A DNA stretch of 60,982 nucleotides from Planctomycetales bacterium (GTDB lineage: Bacteria; Planctomycetota; Planctomycetia; Pirellulales; Pirellulaceae), in contig JAGQOY010000017.1 of the NCBI GenBank assembly GCA_020427005.1, forward strand, positions 1-60,982, written 5' to 3'. The position numbers and the translations under genes were made by a program. Positions 1 to 6,986 of the stretch are shown piece by piece. Position 1 is the first letter of the stretch. Each line of letters opens with the position of its first letter. Below the pieces are notes generated by a model. It was not told the DNA's origin. It was given only the letters and a program-made list of their open reading frames with translations, and ran no database searches.

Positions 1-95
1 TGATTCGTCTGACCGTGGTTAGCTCAGTGTTTCATGAATCCACTCACAGCTGTTCAGTCAAGCAACCAACTATTGGCCTGATTAGAATGCTCACT

Positions 96-132
96 GTCAG
101 TCCCTCACTGACGTGTCGGGTTGTGATTCTCT
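96..132 (+). repeat. REP-like palindromic repeat, copy 1
   Basis: A 37-base element containing a small hairpin (GTCAGT, 5-base loop, ACTGAC) followed by CGGGTTGTGA. A second copy at 236-272 differs at 4 of 37 positions. Short palindromes of this kind, scattered between genes, resemble bacterial REP elements. The family assignment is inference; the repetition is directly visible. Confidence 0.6.
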
Positions 133-225
133 ATTACCACATCTACACGCAGTCCTATCGTAAACTGAAACGTCACAGATTTTTGATCTGATCACATCCT
201 GATCCGTCACGGTTTCCTGTTTTCA

Positions 226-272
226 TCACAACCCGGTCAGTCTCTCACTGACGTTGCGGGTTGTGATACTCT
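226..272 (+). repeat. REP-like palindromic repeat, copy 2, with extended outer stem
   Basis: Second copy of the element at 96-132. Here the inner hairpin (GTCAGT/ACTGAC) is enclosed by a further inverted repeat, TCACAACCC at 226-234 and GGGTTGTGA at 258-266, so the whole unit can fold as a nested stem. The outer left arm is absent from copy 1. It lies just beyond the gap terminator. Confidence 0.6.
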
Positions 273-289
273 CTTGTCCTTGTTACCGC

Positions 290-321
290 TGAAAAGAAAA
301 CGGACGGCAAACGCCGTCCGT
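290..321 (-). terminator. Rho-independent terminator of gap
   Basis: On the minus strand a perfect 9-bp stem ACGGACGGC / GCCGTCCGT with a GTTT loop (300-321) is followed by TTTTCTTTT (299-291). It sits 43 bases past the gap stop codon, in the right orientation to end that transcript. Confidence 0.9.
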
Positions 322-363
322 CTGAGAATTGCTATAGGTATTGAACCTGTCAACCAAAACTGC

Positions 364-1392
364 TTAGAGCATTTTGGATAGCATGGCACATAAATCAGCC
401 GTTCTGCAGCTGTAACCCCACTCATTGTCGTACCAAGAAACGATCTTGGCCAGCTTGCCCTTGTTCCCCAATACTTGTGTGAAGTCAGCGGCAAAAATCG
501 AGCTATGCGGATCATCAATAATATCGGAACTGACGATCGGGTCCTCGGTGTATGCCAGGATTCCTTTAAGCGGACCTTCTGCGGCAGCCTTAACTGCTGC
601 GTTGATATCCTCTGCTGATGCTTCCTTCGCCAAGTTAACTGTCAAGTCAACAACGCTACCGGTTGCTACTGGCACACGCATTGCAATTCCTGTTAGCTTT
701 CCCTTCAGCTCCGGAATTACCAAACCCACTGCGGACGCTGCGCCAGTTGAAGTAGGAATGATATTTTGTGCAGCGCCACGTGCACGGTATGGATCTTTGT
801 GGGGCAAATCCTGAACGTTTTGATCGTTAGTGTAGGCATGTACCGTTGTCATCAAGCCTGATTCGATACCGAACGAATCATTCAGCACTTTAGCCACCGG
901 CGCCAAACAGTTAGTGGTGCAACTCGCATTCGAAATGCACTTCATTTCCTTCGTCAACTTGTTGTCATTAACACCGATAACACACGTCAAGTCGGCACCA
1001 TCCTTGGCCGGTGCACTCAATACGACTTTTTTGGCACCAGCATCGAGGTGCGTATCGTAGCCGGGCTTTCCGCCGCTAGCACGTCCGGTGAATATGCCTG
1101 TACTTTCTATCACGATATCGACCTGGTTATCCTTCCAGGGCAATTTGGCTGGATCTCGCTCCGAGAGGCAAAGGATTTCTTTGCCATTAACTATCAAATG
1201 AGTATCTGTGGAACTGACAGTGCCGTCAAAACGACCGTGGATACTGTCGTATTTCAAGAGAGTAGCCAACATCTTATTGTCCGTAAGATCATTGATTGCT
1301 ACGACTTCGAATTCACTGCTGCGTTCAACCAAATTTCGAAACGTCAAACGCCCAATGCGACCAAATCCGTTGATTGCGATGCGAATTGCCAC
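364..1392 (-). CDS. gap: Glyceraldehyde-3-phosphate dehydrogenase, type I
   Basis: Glycolytic enzyme that oxidises and phosphorylates glyceraldehyde 3-phosphate with NAD, in the cytoplasm. The 342-residue length is normal. Residues 8-15 form the NAD-binding NGFGRIGR turn, Asp35 suggests NAD rather than NADP preference, and SCTTNC around residues 157-162 holds the catalytic Cys158. The C-terminal [11 protein letters not shown] motif is intact. The start is GTG at 1392, supported by AGGAG at 1402-1406 about 8 bases upstream. The gene is monocistronic, with its own terminator at 290-321. Nothing unusual is seen in it. Confidence 0.97.
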   Translation of the reverse strand: MAIRIAINGFGRIGRLTFRNLVERSSEFEVVAINDLTDNKMLATLLKYDSIHGRFDGTVSSTDTHLIVNGKEILCLSERDPAKLPWKDNQVDIVIESTGIFTGRASGGKPGYDTHLDAGAKKVVLSAPAKDGADLTCVIGVNDNKLTKEMKCISNASCTTNCLAPVAKVLNDSFGIESGLMTTVHAYTNDQNVQDLPHKDPYRARGAAQNIIPTSTGAASAVGLVIPELKGKLTGIAMRVPVATGSVVDLTVNLAKEASAEDINAAVKAAAEGPLKGILAYTEDPIVSSDIIDDPHSSIFAADFTQVLGNKGKLAKIVSWYDNEWGYSCRTADLCAMLSKML

Positions 1393-1975
1393 GACTGTTA
1401 ACTCCTACAATGATGCACTGTGAGAAACTTGGAATATGCCGAGAGGCCCTCCTCGCGGCATCAATGTATGTCCTGCCGAATTTGTCCATGCCGCTGCGCA
1501 GCTGATTTACCTAGATAACCGTGCGCAATTCTGGACCATCGCAAAATGCCAGCCAACTCCGTTAACCTGGGAGGGTCGGCATGCTCCACAATCGCGCACG
1601 ACTATCTAGAATGTGTTCCATTAAACTGCAGTTCTTGATTTCACTCGCAAACTTCAAATTCAATTTTGGAGCCGATTATACGTAGCCCCTGAAAAAGCGG
1701 CAACGACCTCTCGCCCGCCCTCACTTCGGCGATATCGACTGTTCTCAGTTAATGCTATTACGAGAAAGGAACCTTGAACAATCTAACGGACCTCGCCCAA
1801 TTCTCTCGTTTGGTCACCTAAGCGTGGCTAACACGCCATTAAACCGCTCTTTGGCAAACACGTTGCGCATTGCGGGGCAAAGATTGTAGGGCATTCCTCT
1901 TCTCCACTAATCCGGATTAAGCTTAGCCAGGTAACGCCGGTGCCGTGAACACACTTTCTTTATTCAGTACAAAGC
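1393..1975. other. 583-bp intergenic region upstream of gap and the methyltransferase gene
   Basis: This region separates two divergent genes and must hold both promoters, but I could not identify convincing -35/-10 pairs. An imperfect hairpin (ATGCCG...CGGCAT, about 1436-1461) lies some 45 bases upstream of the gap start, probably in its leader. No open frame of credible composition and no RNA gene was recognised. Confidence 0.4.
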
Positions 1976-2788
1976 ATGCACAAAAAGCCATTTTGGCAAC
2001 TGCCACTGGGGGTAAATCGAGGAACCTGGGACTACCTGACCAGTTCGCACATTGCTACCGAGTACGACAATTACTTTACTGATAGCGGGATGATGAAATT
2101 AGACCTCGAATTCATCCTGCCTTGGCTCCCAAAGTGCACCGAATCGGCCGCTGGGCCAATCATCGCCGACTTGGGGTGCGGAACAGCTCGCGTGGCTGAG
2201 CGTTTTCAGGATCTGGACTACCGCTTTTTGAATATCGACCTGAGCGAACACATGCTGTCAACTGCCCAACGCAAAGGCCTGGATCGCCAGCGCGCGGCTT
2301 GGATACAAGCAAACTTGGTGGAACTTGATGGGCTGAACTCATGTTCTATCGATATGGCAGTTTGTCTGTTCAGTAGCCTCGGTATGATTCAGGGTCGGGC
2401 GCACAGGCTAACTTTTCTAAAACATGTAGTACGCTGTCTAAAACCTGGTGCGCTGTTTATCTGTCATGTTCATAACCGATACCGAAGCCTGTTGGATCCT
2501 GGTGGACTAAAGTGGCTCCTATCGGGTTGGTGGAAGGAGAAAACCGGCACGACTTGGGAATACGGTGATCGTGTATACGCCTACCGAGGACTGCCAGCGA
2601 TGTTTCTTCATATCTTTAGTCGACGTGAAATTTTGAGTGACCTAGCCTGCGCCGGCTTTGAAAATCATCAAGTTTTTCCAATCGCGGCCACTGGCGATGC
2701 CCTACTTTCAAAGCGATCGCTGTTGGTAAACATTCGGGCTGGTGGTTACTTCGTAGTTTCACGCTCTCCAGTGTCCAAAAACACATAA
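1976..2788 (+). CDS. Class I SAM-dependent methyltransferase
   Basis: A 270-residue cytoplasmic protein with a Rossmann methyltransferase fold. Motif I is ADLGCGTAR at residues 64-72, the acidic end of strand 2 is NIDLSEHML at 87-95, and later motifs (SIDMAVCLFSSLG, LKPGALFICHVHN) follow in order. The substrate cannot be told from the sequence. The gene ends shortly before the pseudopilin genes on the same strand and could be co-transcribed with them, though no functional link is known. There is no clear Shine-Dalgarno site before the ATG. Confidence is high for the fold and low for any specific role. Confidence 0.85.
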   Translation: MHKKPFWQLPLGVNRGTWDYLTSSHIATEYDNYFTDSGMMKLDLEFILPWLPKCTESAAGPIIADLGCGTARVAERFQDLDYRFLNIDLSEHMLSTAQRKGLDRQRAAWIQANLVELDGLNSCSIDMAVCLFSSLGMIQGRAHRLTFLKHVVRCLKPGALFICHVHNRYRSLLDPGGLKWLLSGWWKEKTGTTWEYGDRVYAYRGLPAMFLHIFSRREILSDLACAGFENHQVFPIAATGDALLSKRSLLVNIRAGGYFVVSRSPVSKNT

Positions 2789-3047
2789 CATCATTGGCTA
2801 TCGCACGGTTGTGACGATTTTGCGGCCGTTCATCAGTCTTTGTACCGAAGAGTCTGAAGTCTTTTTCACTCCTCGCGCGGCGGTTGATCCTAGACTTTCG
2901 ATGGACTACGGCGGAACTGGGCTAATTGAGTACGATTGGGTTTCATGTTCTTCCGCCTGGAACCACCTCTCATTGCTCGCGCAACTCTCCCCAGAAGATT
3001 TGAGTCGATCGGTTTATTCGCTAGTTCCTATTTTTGAGCTGAATGCA

Positions 3048-3776
3048 ATGCTTGAGCCATCCATTCGTCGAGGTATGTCTTTACTCGAAGTTTCGGTAGT
3101 CGCGATGATCTTCGCGATCGGTACGGCTGTGGCTATTCCCAGTATACAGAAGGGCATCAACACGGCGCGTTCCAACGCAGCGGGAAAGGAAGTTGCGGCT
3201 GATTTCCAATCCCTGCGCCGACTTGCGTTGCAACGAGGAATCTCTATATCTGCCCAGTATCAAAGTACGGGAAGAGTCGTCGTGACGCCTCCTATTGAGG
3301 GCCTGACCGATTCGCTCGGCGTCATCGACTATCGGGCTGATTATCCCGATCTCGATTTCCAGAACATCGACTTCGATGGAGGCGACACCGTCGAGTTTAG
3401 TTACGCCGGAGACACCCTGAACCCTGTTACCAACACCTATTTGGCTCTCGGCCAACTGGGGCTCGATTACGATTCCCAATCGCAAGTTATCAACCTCTAC
3501 AGCTACCAAGCACCTCCGCCTCCACCTCTTGCAGCTGCGGCTGCGATGGCTGCTCCTGACGCTGCTGCCACAGCTACGGACACGGCCTCAACGAACACTA
3601 CGAACAACACTACGAACAACACTGCGAACAACACTGCGAACAACACTGCGAACAACACTGCGAACAACACTACGAACAACACTACGAACAACACTACAAA
3701 CAACACAAGCACTACGAGCACCACTAGTGGCGGTTCATCCTTGTTAAAGTCTCTTGCTAAACTTTTCGGACTTTAG
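3048..3776 (+). CDS. Type IV pilin-like pseudopilin with Asn/Thr repeat tail
   Basis: Exported pilin-like subunit of 242 residues. The chosen ATG at 3048 gives a short leader MLEPSIRRG followed by MSLLEVSVV, a classic prepilin peptidase site (Gly at -1, Glu at +5) and a hydrophobic helix. The frame stays open upstream to a GTG at 2811, which would add 79 residues; that would make an abnormally long leader, so the short start is preferred. The middle part resembles GspH-type pseudopilins. After a proline run and an alanine-rich stretch, the C-terminus holds nine NTTN/NTAN repeats and ends in a short amphipathic segment (KSLAKLFGL). It is first of four pilin-like genes in tandem. The role of the tail is unknown. 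Confidence 0.8.
   Translation: MLEPSIRRGMSLLEVSVVAMIFAIGTAVAIPSIQKGINTARSNAAGKEVAADFQSLRRLALQRGISISAQYQSTGRVVVTPPIEGLTDSLGVIDYRADYPDLDFQNIDFDGGDTVEFSYAGDTLNPVTNTYLALGQLGLDYDSQSQVINLYSYQAPPPPPLAAAAAMAAPDAAATATDTASTNTTNNTTNNTANNTANNTANNTANNTTNNTTNNTTNNTSTTSTTSGGSSLLKSLAKLFGL
3594..3701 (+). repeat. In-frame 12-bp minisatellite, nine units
   Basis: Nine tandem 12-base units (consensus AACACTACGAAC, with GCG in place of ACG in units 3-6 and one ACA variant in unit 9) encode NTTN or NTAN. All units keep the reading frame, so copy-number change would lengthen or shorten the pseudopilin tail without disrupting it. Confidence 0.9.
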
Positions 3777-3779
3777 GCC

Positions 3780-4817
3780 ATGCGATCCCGTTCGGCTTTT
3801 CAACTTCTCGAACTTGTGGTCGCGACATCTATCGCTGCCATGTTGCTAGCTGGCTTGGGAAGTTCCGTGTTGATAGCCAATCGCAGTCTCAAATCTGCCT
3901 CGGACAATTACGTCGCAGAAGATCAATCTACTGGCTTTGATCGGTTATGGGTGGATGTCTCGGAAGCTCATGAAATAGATGCGGTTTCCGCCACCGAGTT
4001 TTCACTAACCGTGTCAGACCGAGATGGCAACAGCAGCCGAGACGAGCTCTTTTACCGCTGGGCAGGAGCCGATAATCCGTTGGAACTATCGTATGACAAT
4101 TCCAATTGGACACCCTTAACGGGCTCGCTAACAGATTTTGCCTTTAATCCCACCCACTCCAAGCCAGCCAGTGTTGCCCCTGATCTACCGTTCCACCCTC
4201 CGGGTCTGTTTGTGTTTCAACAACGGATGGCCGGGCTGACCCTTCTCCCTGGATCGGGGCTCATTTTTACGGTCCCTGCCGGCTATCGCAGTGGAGATCT
4301 GTTAGTAATTAGCGTTATTAGTTCTGCCGATCAAGGAGGAGCCACCGCGATTAGTGGATGGGATAAGATCTTTGAATACACCTCGCCTGCAAATTTAACC
4401 TTGTCCGCGTGGTACACATTTGCGCCGCCGTCGAATGTCGTGACGGTCAGCTGGCCCAACGTCGCCAGTGGATTTGCGATGGGAGGCTGTTTTGAGCCAC
4501 CCACTACTACAAGTTCGTTAGGAAGTTACCTGACTTTTGAGGACAAAGATGTGAATGCCGCCTGTCCAGCCTTGGGTGCGGTAGACGGCAATGCCCTCAT
4601 CCTGAGATTTGCGGGGGGGGCTGGACAACTGACTGGCTCGGATCAAGCCAATATGGCCAATCATTTGATTCTGGGTGCCGAGCAACTCGATAAGGCCTAT
4701 CCCTTCATGGCGGCTGCCTTTCAAGTCACGCACTACGCCACCGATTCCGGGGCTACGTTTTTTAACGTATCTAAAAACAGCAACTATGTATCGGCTACGA
4801 TCACGTTTAATCCATGA
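3780..4817 (+). CDS. Pseudopilin (GspJ-like N-terminus) with extra C-terminal beta-rich domain
   Basis: 345-residue pilin-like protein starting 4 bases after the previous gene. The leader MRSRSA precedes FQLLELVVATSIAAML, with Glu at +5 of the mature protein; position -1 is Ala instead of the usual Gly. Residues about 25-125 look like a pseudopilin body. After a Pro-rich linker (about 135-150) comes an additional domain of some 190 residues, rich in beta-strand patterns (FTVPAGYRSGDLLVISVIS, WYTFAPPSNVVTVSW), resembling repeat domains in phage tail-fibre and adhesin-like proteins. That comparison is from memory. The next gene overlaps its stop by 4 bases (ATGA), so translation is probably coupled. 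A run of eight G lies at 4613-4620. Confidence 0.8.
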   Translation: MRSRSAFQLLELVVATSIAAMLLAGLGSSVLIANRSLKSASDNYVAEDQSTGFDRLWVDVSEAHEIDAVSATEFSLTVSDRDGNSSRDELFYRWAGADNPLELSYDNSNWTPLTGSLTDFAFNPTHSKPASVAPDLPFHPPGLFVFQQRMAGLTLLPGSGLIFTVPAGYRSGDLLVISVISSADQGGATAISGWDKIFEYTSPANLTLSAWYTFAPPSNVVTVSWPNVASGFAMGGCFEPPTTTSSLGSYLTFEDKDVNAACPALGAVDGNALILRFAGGAGQLTGSDQANMANHLILGAEQLDKAYPFMAAAFQVTHYATDSGATFFNVSKNSNYVSATITFNP

Positions 4818-5416
4818 AAACAAGACAACACCGCCATGGCTTTAGCTTAATTGAAGTGACCTTCAGCATACTGATCGTCTCGATACTGCTTTCGACGTCG
4901 CTGGTTACGCTATCCAATGTAGTCGGCATGGGACATGAAGAAAGGCTGCAGAGTCAGGCTCTGAGATTGGCTAACTATTTGCTGGGAGAGGTTAGTGCAC
5001 TGCCGTTTGAGGATCCAGAGGGATCGTCCGGCATCGGAACGGACACAAGTGAAGTTTCTGATCGCTTCAGTTGGGACGACTGCGACGACTGCCATAACAT
5101 CACTCTTTCACCAATTACCACTCGCAATGGTACTGACATCGCTCCTGATTGGACCGCAAAATTCACAGTCACTTGGATGACACCAAATTCGCTAGCGGTT
5201 ACTGCCACGGCCACCGATCTAAAAGCCATTCGTTTGCTACTAACACACTCTTCGGGCCAAACCGTGACTTTGTTTGTACTGCGCTCGCGTCATGGCGTAT
5301 TGCAAGAGCCCGCTACTAGCGCGCAAATCACTTCCAGCGCTGAATTTCTGATGAAAGCGGATAGCAAGCCTGAACAAGTCTTTGGTGCCCGCCTGAACAA
5401 TCAGCAGGGCATTTAA
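4814..5416 (+). CDS. Pseudopilin, GspI/PilV-like
   Basis: 200-residue prepilin-like protein. The leader MKTRQHRHG is followed by FSLIEVTFSILIVSILL, with Gly at -1 and Glu at +5, matching prepilin peptidase processing and an N-terminal assembly helix. The rest carries no recognised domain. Cys residues in a DDCDDC pattern near residues 80-85 could form a disulfide or bind metal. Its start overlaps the preceding stop codon (ATGA at 4814-4817), and the next gene begins 2 bases after its stop, so the four genes form one operon. Assignment to GspI rather than another minor pilin rests on gene order and is tentative. Confidence 0.8.
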   Translation: MKTRQHRHGFSLIEVTFSILIVSILLSTSLVTLSNVVGMGHEERLQSQALRLANYLLGEVSALPFEDPEGSSGIGTDTSEVSDRFSWDDCDDCHNITLSPITTRNGTDIAPDWTAKFTVTWMTPNSLAVTATATDLKAIRLLLTHSSGQTVTLFVLRSRHGVLQEPATSAQITSSAEFLMKADSKPEQVFGARLNNQQGI

Positions 5417-5418
5417 AC

Positions 5419-6684
5419 ATGAGTGCAACCGGTCAACGAAACGGCTATGTTTATTTGACGATCCTAATGACTAGTTTGATCGTCGCCTCACTCGCCCTGG
5501 CTGCTGTCAATGTCGTGCATCAGTTTGCCGCCCAACAATCTGAGTCAGTAGATTTCCGGAAGGCCCTGCTTGCGGCAAATAGTGGTCTCGAGTTGGCGAT
5601 TGCTAGAATCAACGCCGATCCCAATTGGCGTTCTACGCACGTCAATAATACCGATATTCCTGCAACTAACATCAGTGGCTGCTCAGTCAGTTATCGACTA
5701 GTGGATACCGATGGCGACCTTGCGGACAGTCCATTTGATCGGTGCACGCTGCAAGTTCGCGCAACGTGCGGGGATATCAACTATCGATGGCAAGCCACAG
5801 TCGCACCTGATGGACCCGCCATGAATTGCCTTTTGAACAGCGTAACCGCCGGCAGTGACGTCAATATTATAGATGATGGTGTTCTAAATTCGGATGGGCC
5901 TGTCGTATCCAGCGTCAGGGTCATGACAGGCGTCAATGGTTTTGTGGTAGCCAACTGTAGTTCACCCGACAATTCAGGAAACATTTATGGAACGGTCAGT
6001 AGCCTTCTGGCAGCGCCTCAAATCCCTGGCTCGGAGGTTTTCGAGTACTACAAGCGCGTCGGTACCGACATCCCTGTAACCTCCCTTCCCATTTCAAGTG
6101 GAAGCGATCGAGTCATCAGAGGGCATCTGCTTTCAGAAAATGTTAACACGATTACGGGTGGCATTAACTCGAAAGGTATCTATGTTCTCGACCTGCAAGG
6201 AGCTAATCTGGACATATCGATCACACGCGTGCACGGAACGCTCGTACTAATTAACTGCGGCATTGACATTATTGTACAACCGAGTGTGTTATGGGAACCG
6301 GCAGTTAACAACTACCCGATACTGCTTTGCGATCGTGACCTTAAATTGCGGCTTCAACGCCCGGCCTTTAATGAATTTTCTGGTGGCCGTAACCTGAACC
6401 CTCCGGAGCTTCCTTACCGCGGACTGTCAGACGCCAATACCTCAACATACTTACCTTGCCTGATGCGCGGCCTAATCTATGCGACCGGCAAGGTTCAGCT
6501 GGACGATGTGAACTCGGATGTCATCCTACAAGGGTGTATCGTGTGCGGTGGCATGCTGGAGGGGAACGGCGATATGTATGTTCACTACCGTGATATCTAC
6601 GCGCAGCATCCCCCACCTGGATTCAGAATCCCCAACATCATGAAGATCGTACCAGGTTCGGTAAAGCATATTGCCACGCCGTAG
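5419..6684 (+). CDS. PilX/GspK-like minor pilin with beta-helix-like body
   Basis: 421-residue protein with an N-terminal hydrophobic helix (NGYVYLTILMTSLIVASLALAA) and the AANSGLELAIARINADPNW stretch typical of PilX/GspK N-terminal regions. Glu at +5 is absent, as is usual for GspK/PilX tip proteins. Residues about 130-400 contain repeating hydrophobic/Gly/Asn patterns (VILQGCIVCGG, GLIYATGKVQL) suggestive of a right-handed beta-helix. It is last of the four-gene pseudopilin set and is followed by a hairpin at 6889-6907. By analogy with GspH-I-J-K it would sit at the tip of the filament; this is inference from order and from the missing Glu. Confidence 0.75.
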   Translation: MSATGQRNGYVYLTILMTSLIVASLALAAVNVVHQFAAQQSESVDFRKALLAANSGLELAIARINADPNWRSTHVNNTDIPATNISGCSVSYRLVDTDGDLADSPFDRCTLQVRATCGDINYRWQATVAPDGPAMNCLLNSVTAGSDVNIIDDGVLNSDGPVVSSVRVMTGVNGFVVANCSSPDNSGNIYGTVSSLLAAPQIPGSEVFEYYKRVGTDIPVTSLPISSGSDRVIRGHLLSENVNTITGGINSKGIYVLDLQGANLDISITRVHGTLVLINCGIDIIVQPSVLWEPAVNNYPILLCDRDLKLRLQRPAFNEFSGGRNLNPPELPYRGLSDANTSTYLPCLMRGLIYATGKVQLDDVNSDVILQGCIVCGGMLEGNGDMYVHYRDIYAQHPPPGFRIPNIMKIVPGSVKHIATP

Positions 6685-6986
6685 AGTGTGTTTTTGATTG
6701 GGCAACTGGCAGCTGGCAGTTGAGAGTTGAGAGTTGAGAACTCTCTCCGTGGTGGGCCGCGCAGCTAGTAAGGTCTAGTCACGTCAGCTGCGACTTGTGG
6801 GGTGGTTTGGGCGGGGATACTGTGTTTATGTAGGTGTAAGATTCGATGCCGCGAAGACTCAAGACACCCTCTCCGCTCGTTCCTCGCGACTCTCCCAAAG
6901 GGAGAGTAAGGTTTTACCCTAGTTGTGCCCAGGATTTACCCTGGCTGTCCCTGGTTTTTTGCTGGTTGTACCCTGAATCAAGCTGC
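6685..6986. other. Intergenic region between convergent genes
   Basis: 302 bases separating the pilin set from the 3' end of hrpA. It contains three GTTGAGA tandem units (6719-6739), a 7-bp hairpin GAGAGTT/AACTCTC (6729-6745), a CTCTCCGCTCG...CTCTCCC repeat-like block, and the terminator-like hairpin listed separately. No gene is seen. Confidence 0.5.
6889..6915 (+). terminator. Possible rho-independent terminator of the pseudopilin operon
   Basis: An 8-bp stem ACTCTCCC/GGGAGAGT with an AAA loop (6889-6907) followed by AAGGTTTT. The T-run is short and offset, so it may instead be a repeat element. Orientation fits the plus-strand pilin genes. Confidence 0.4.

Noticed and set aside
3594..3701. 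CRISPR-like array from the regular repeats
   Set aside because: Units are 12 bases, contiguous, without spacers and in frame with a pilin gene; it is a coding minisatellite.
3503..3747. Low-complexity frames (Val/Leu/Phe or Thr/Leu/Arg repeats) overlapping the pilin repeat tail
   Set aside because: They are alternative-frame readings of the 12-bp repeat.
4613..4620. G8 tract as a phase-variation switch in the second pseudopilin
   Set aside because: The frame is intact through the tract and there is no evidence of length variation; eight G alone is weak evidence.
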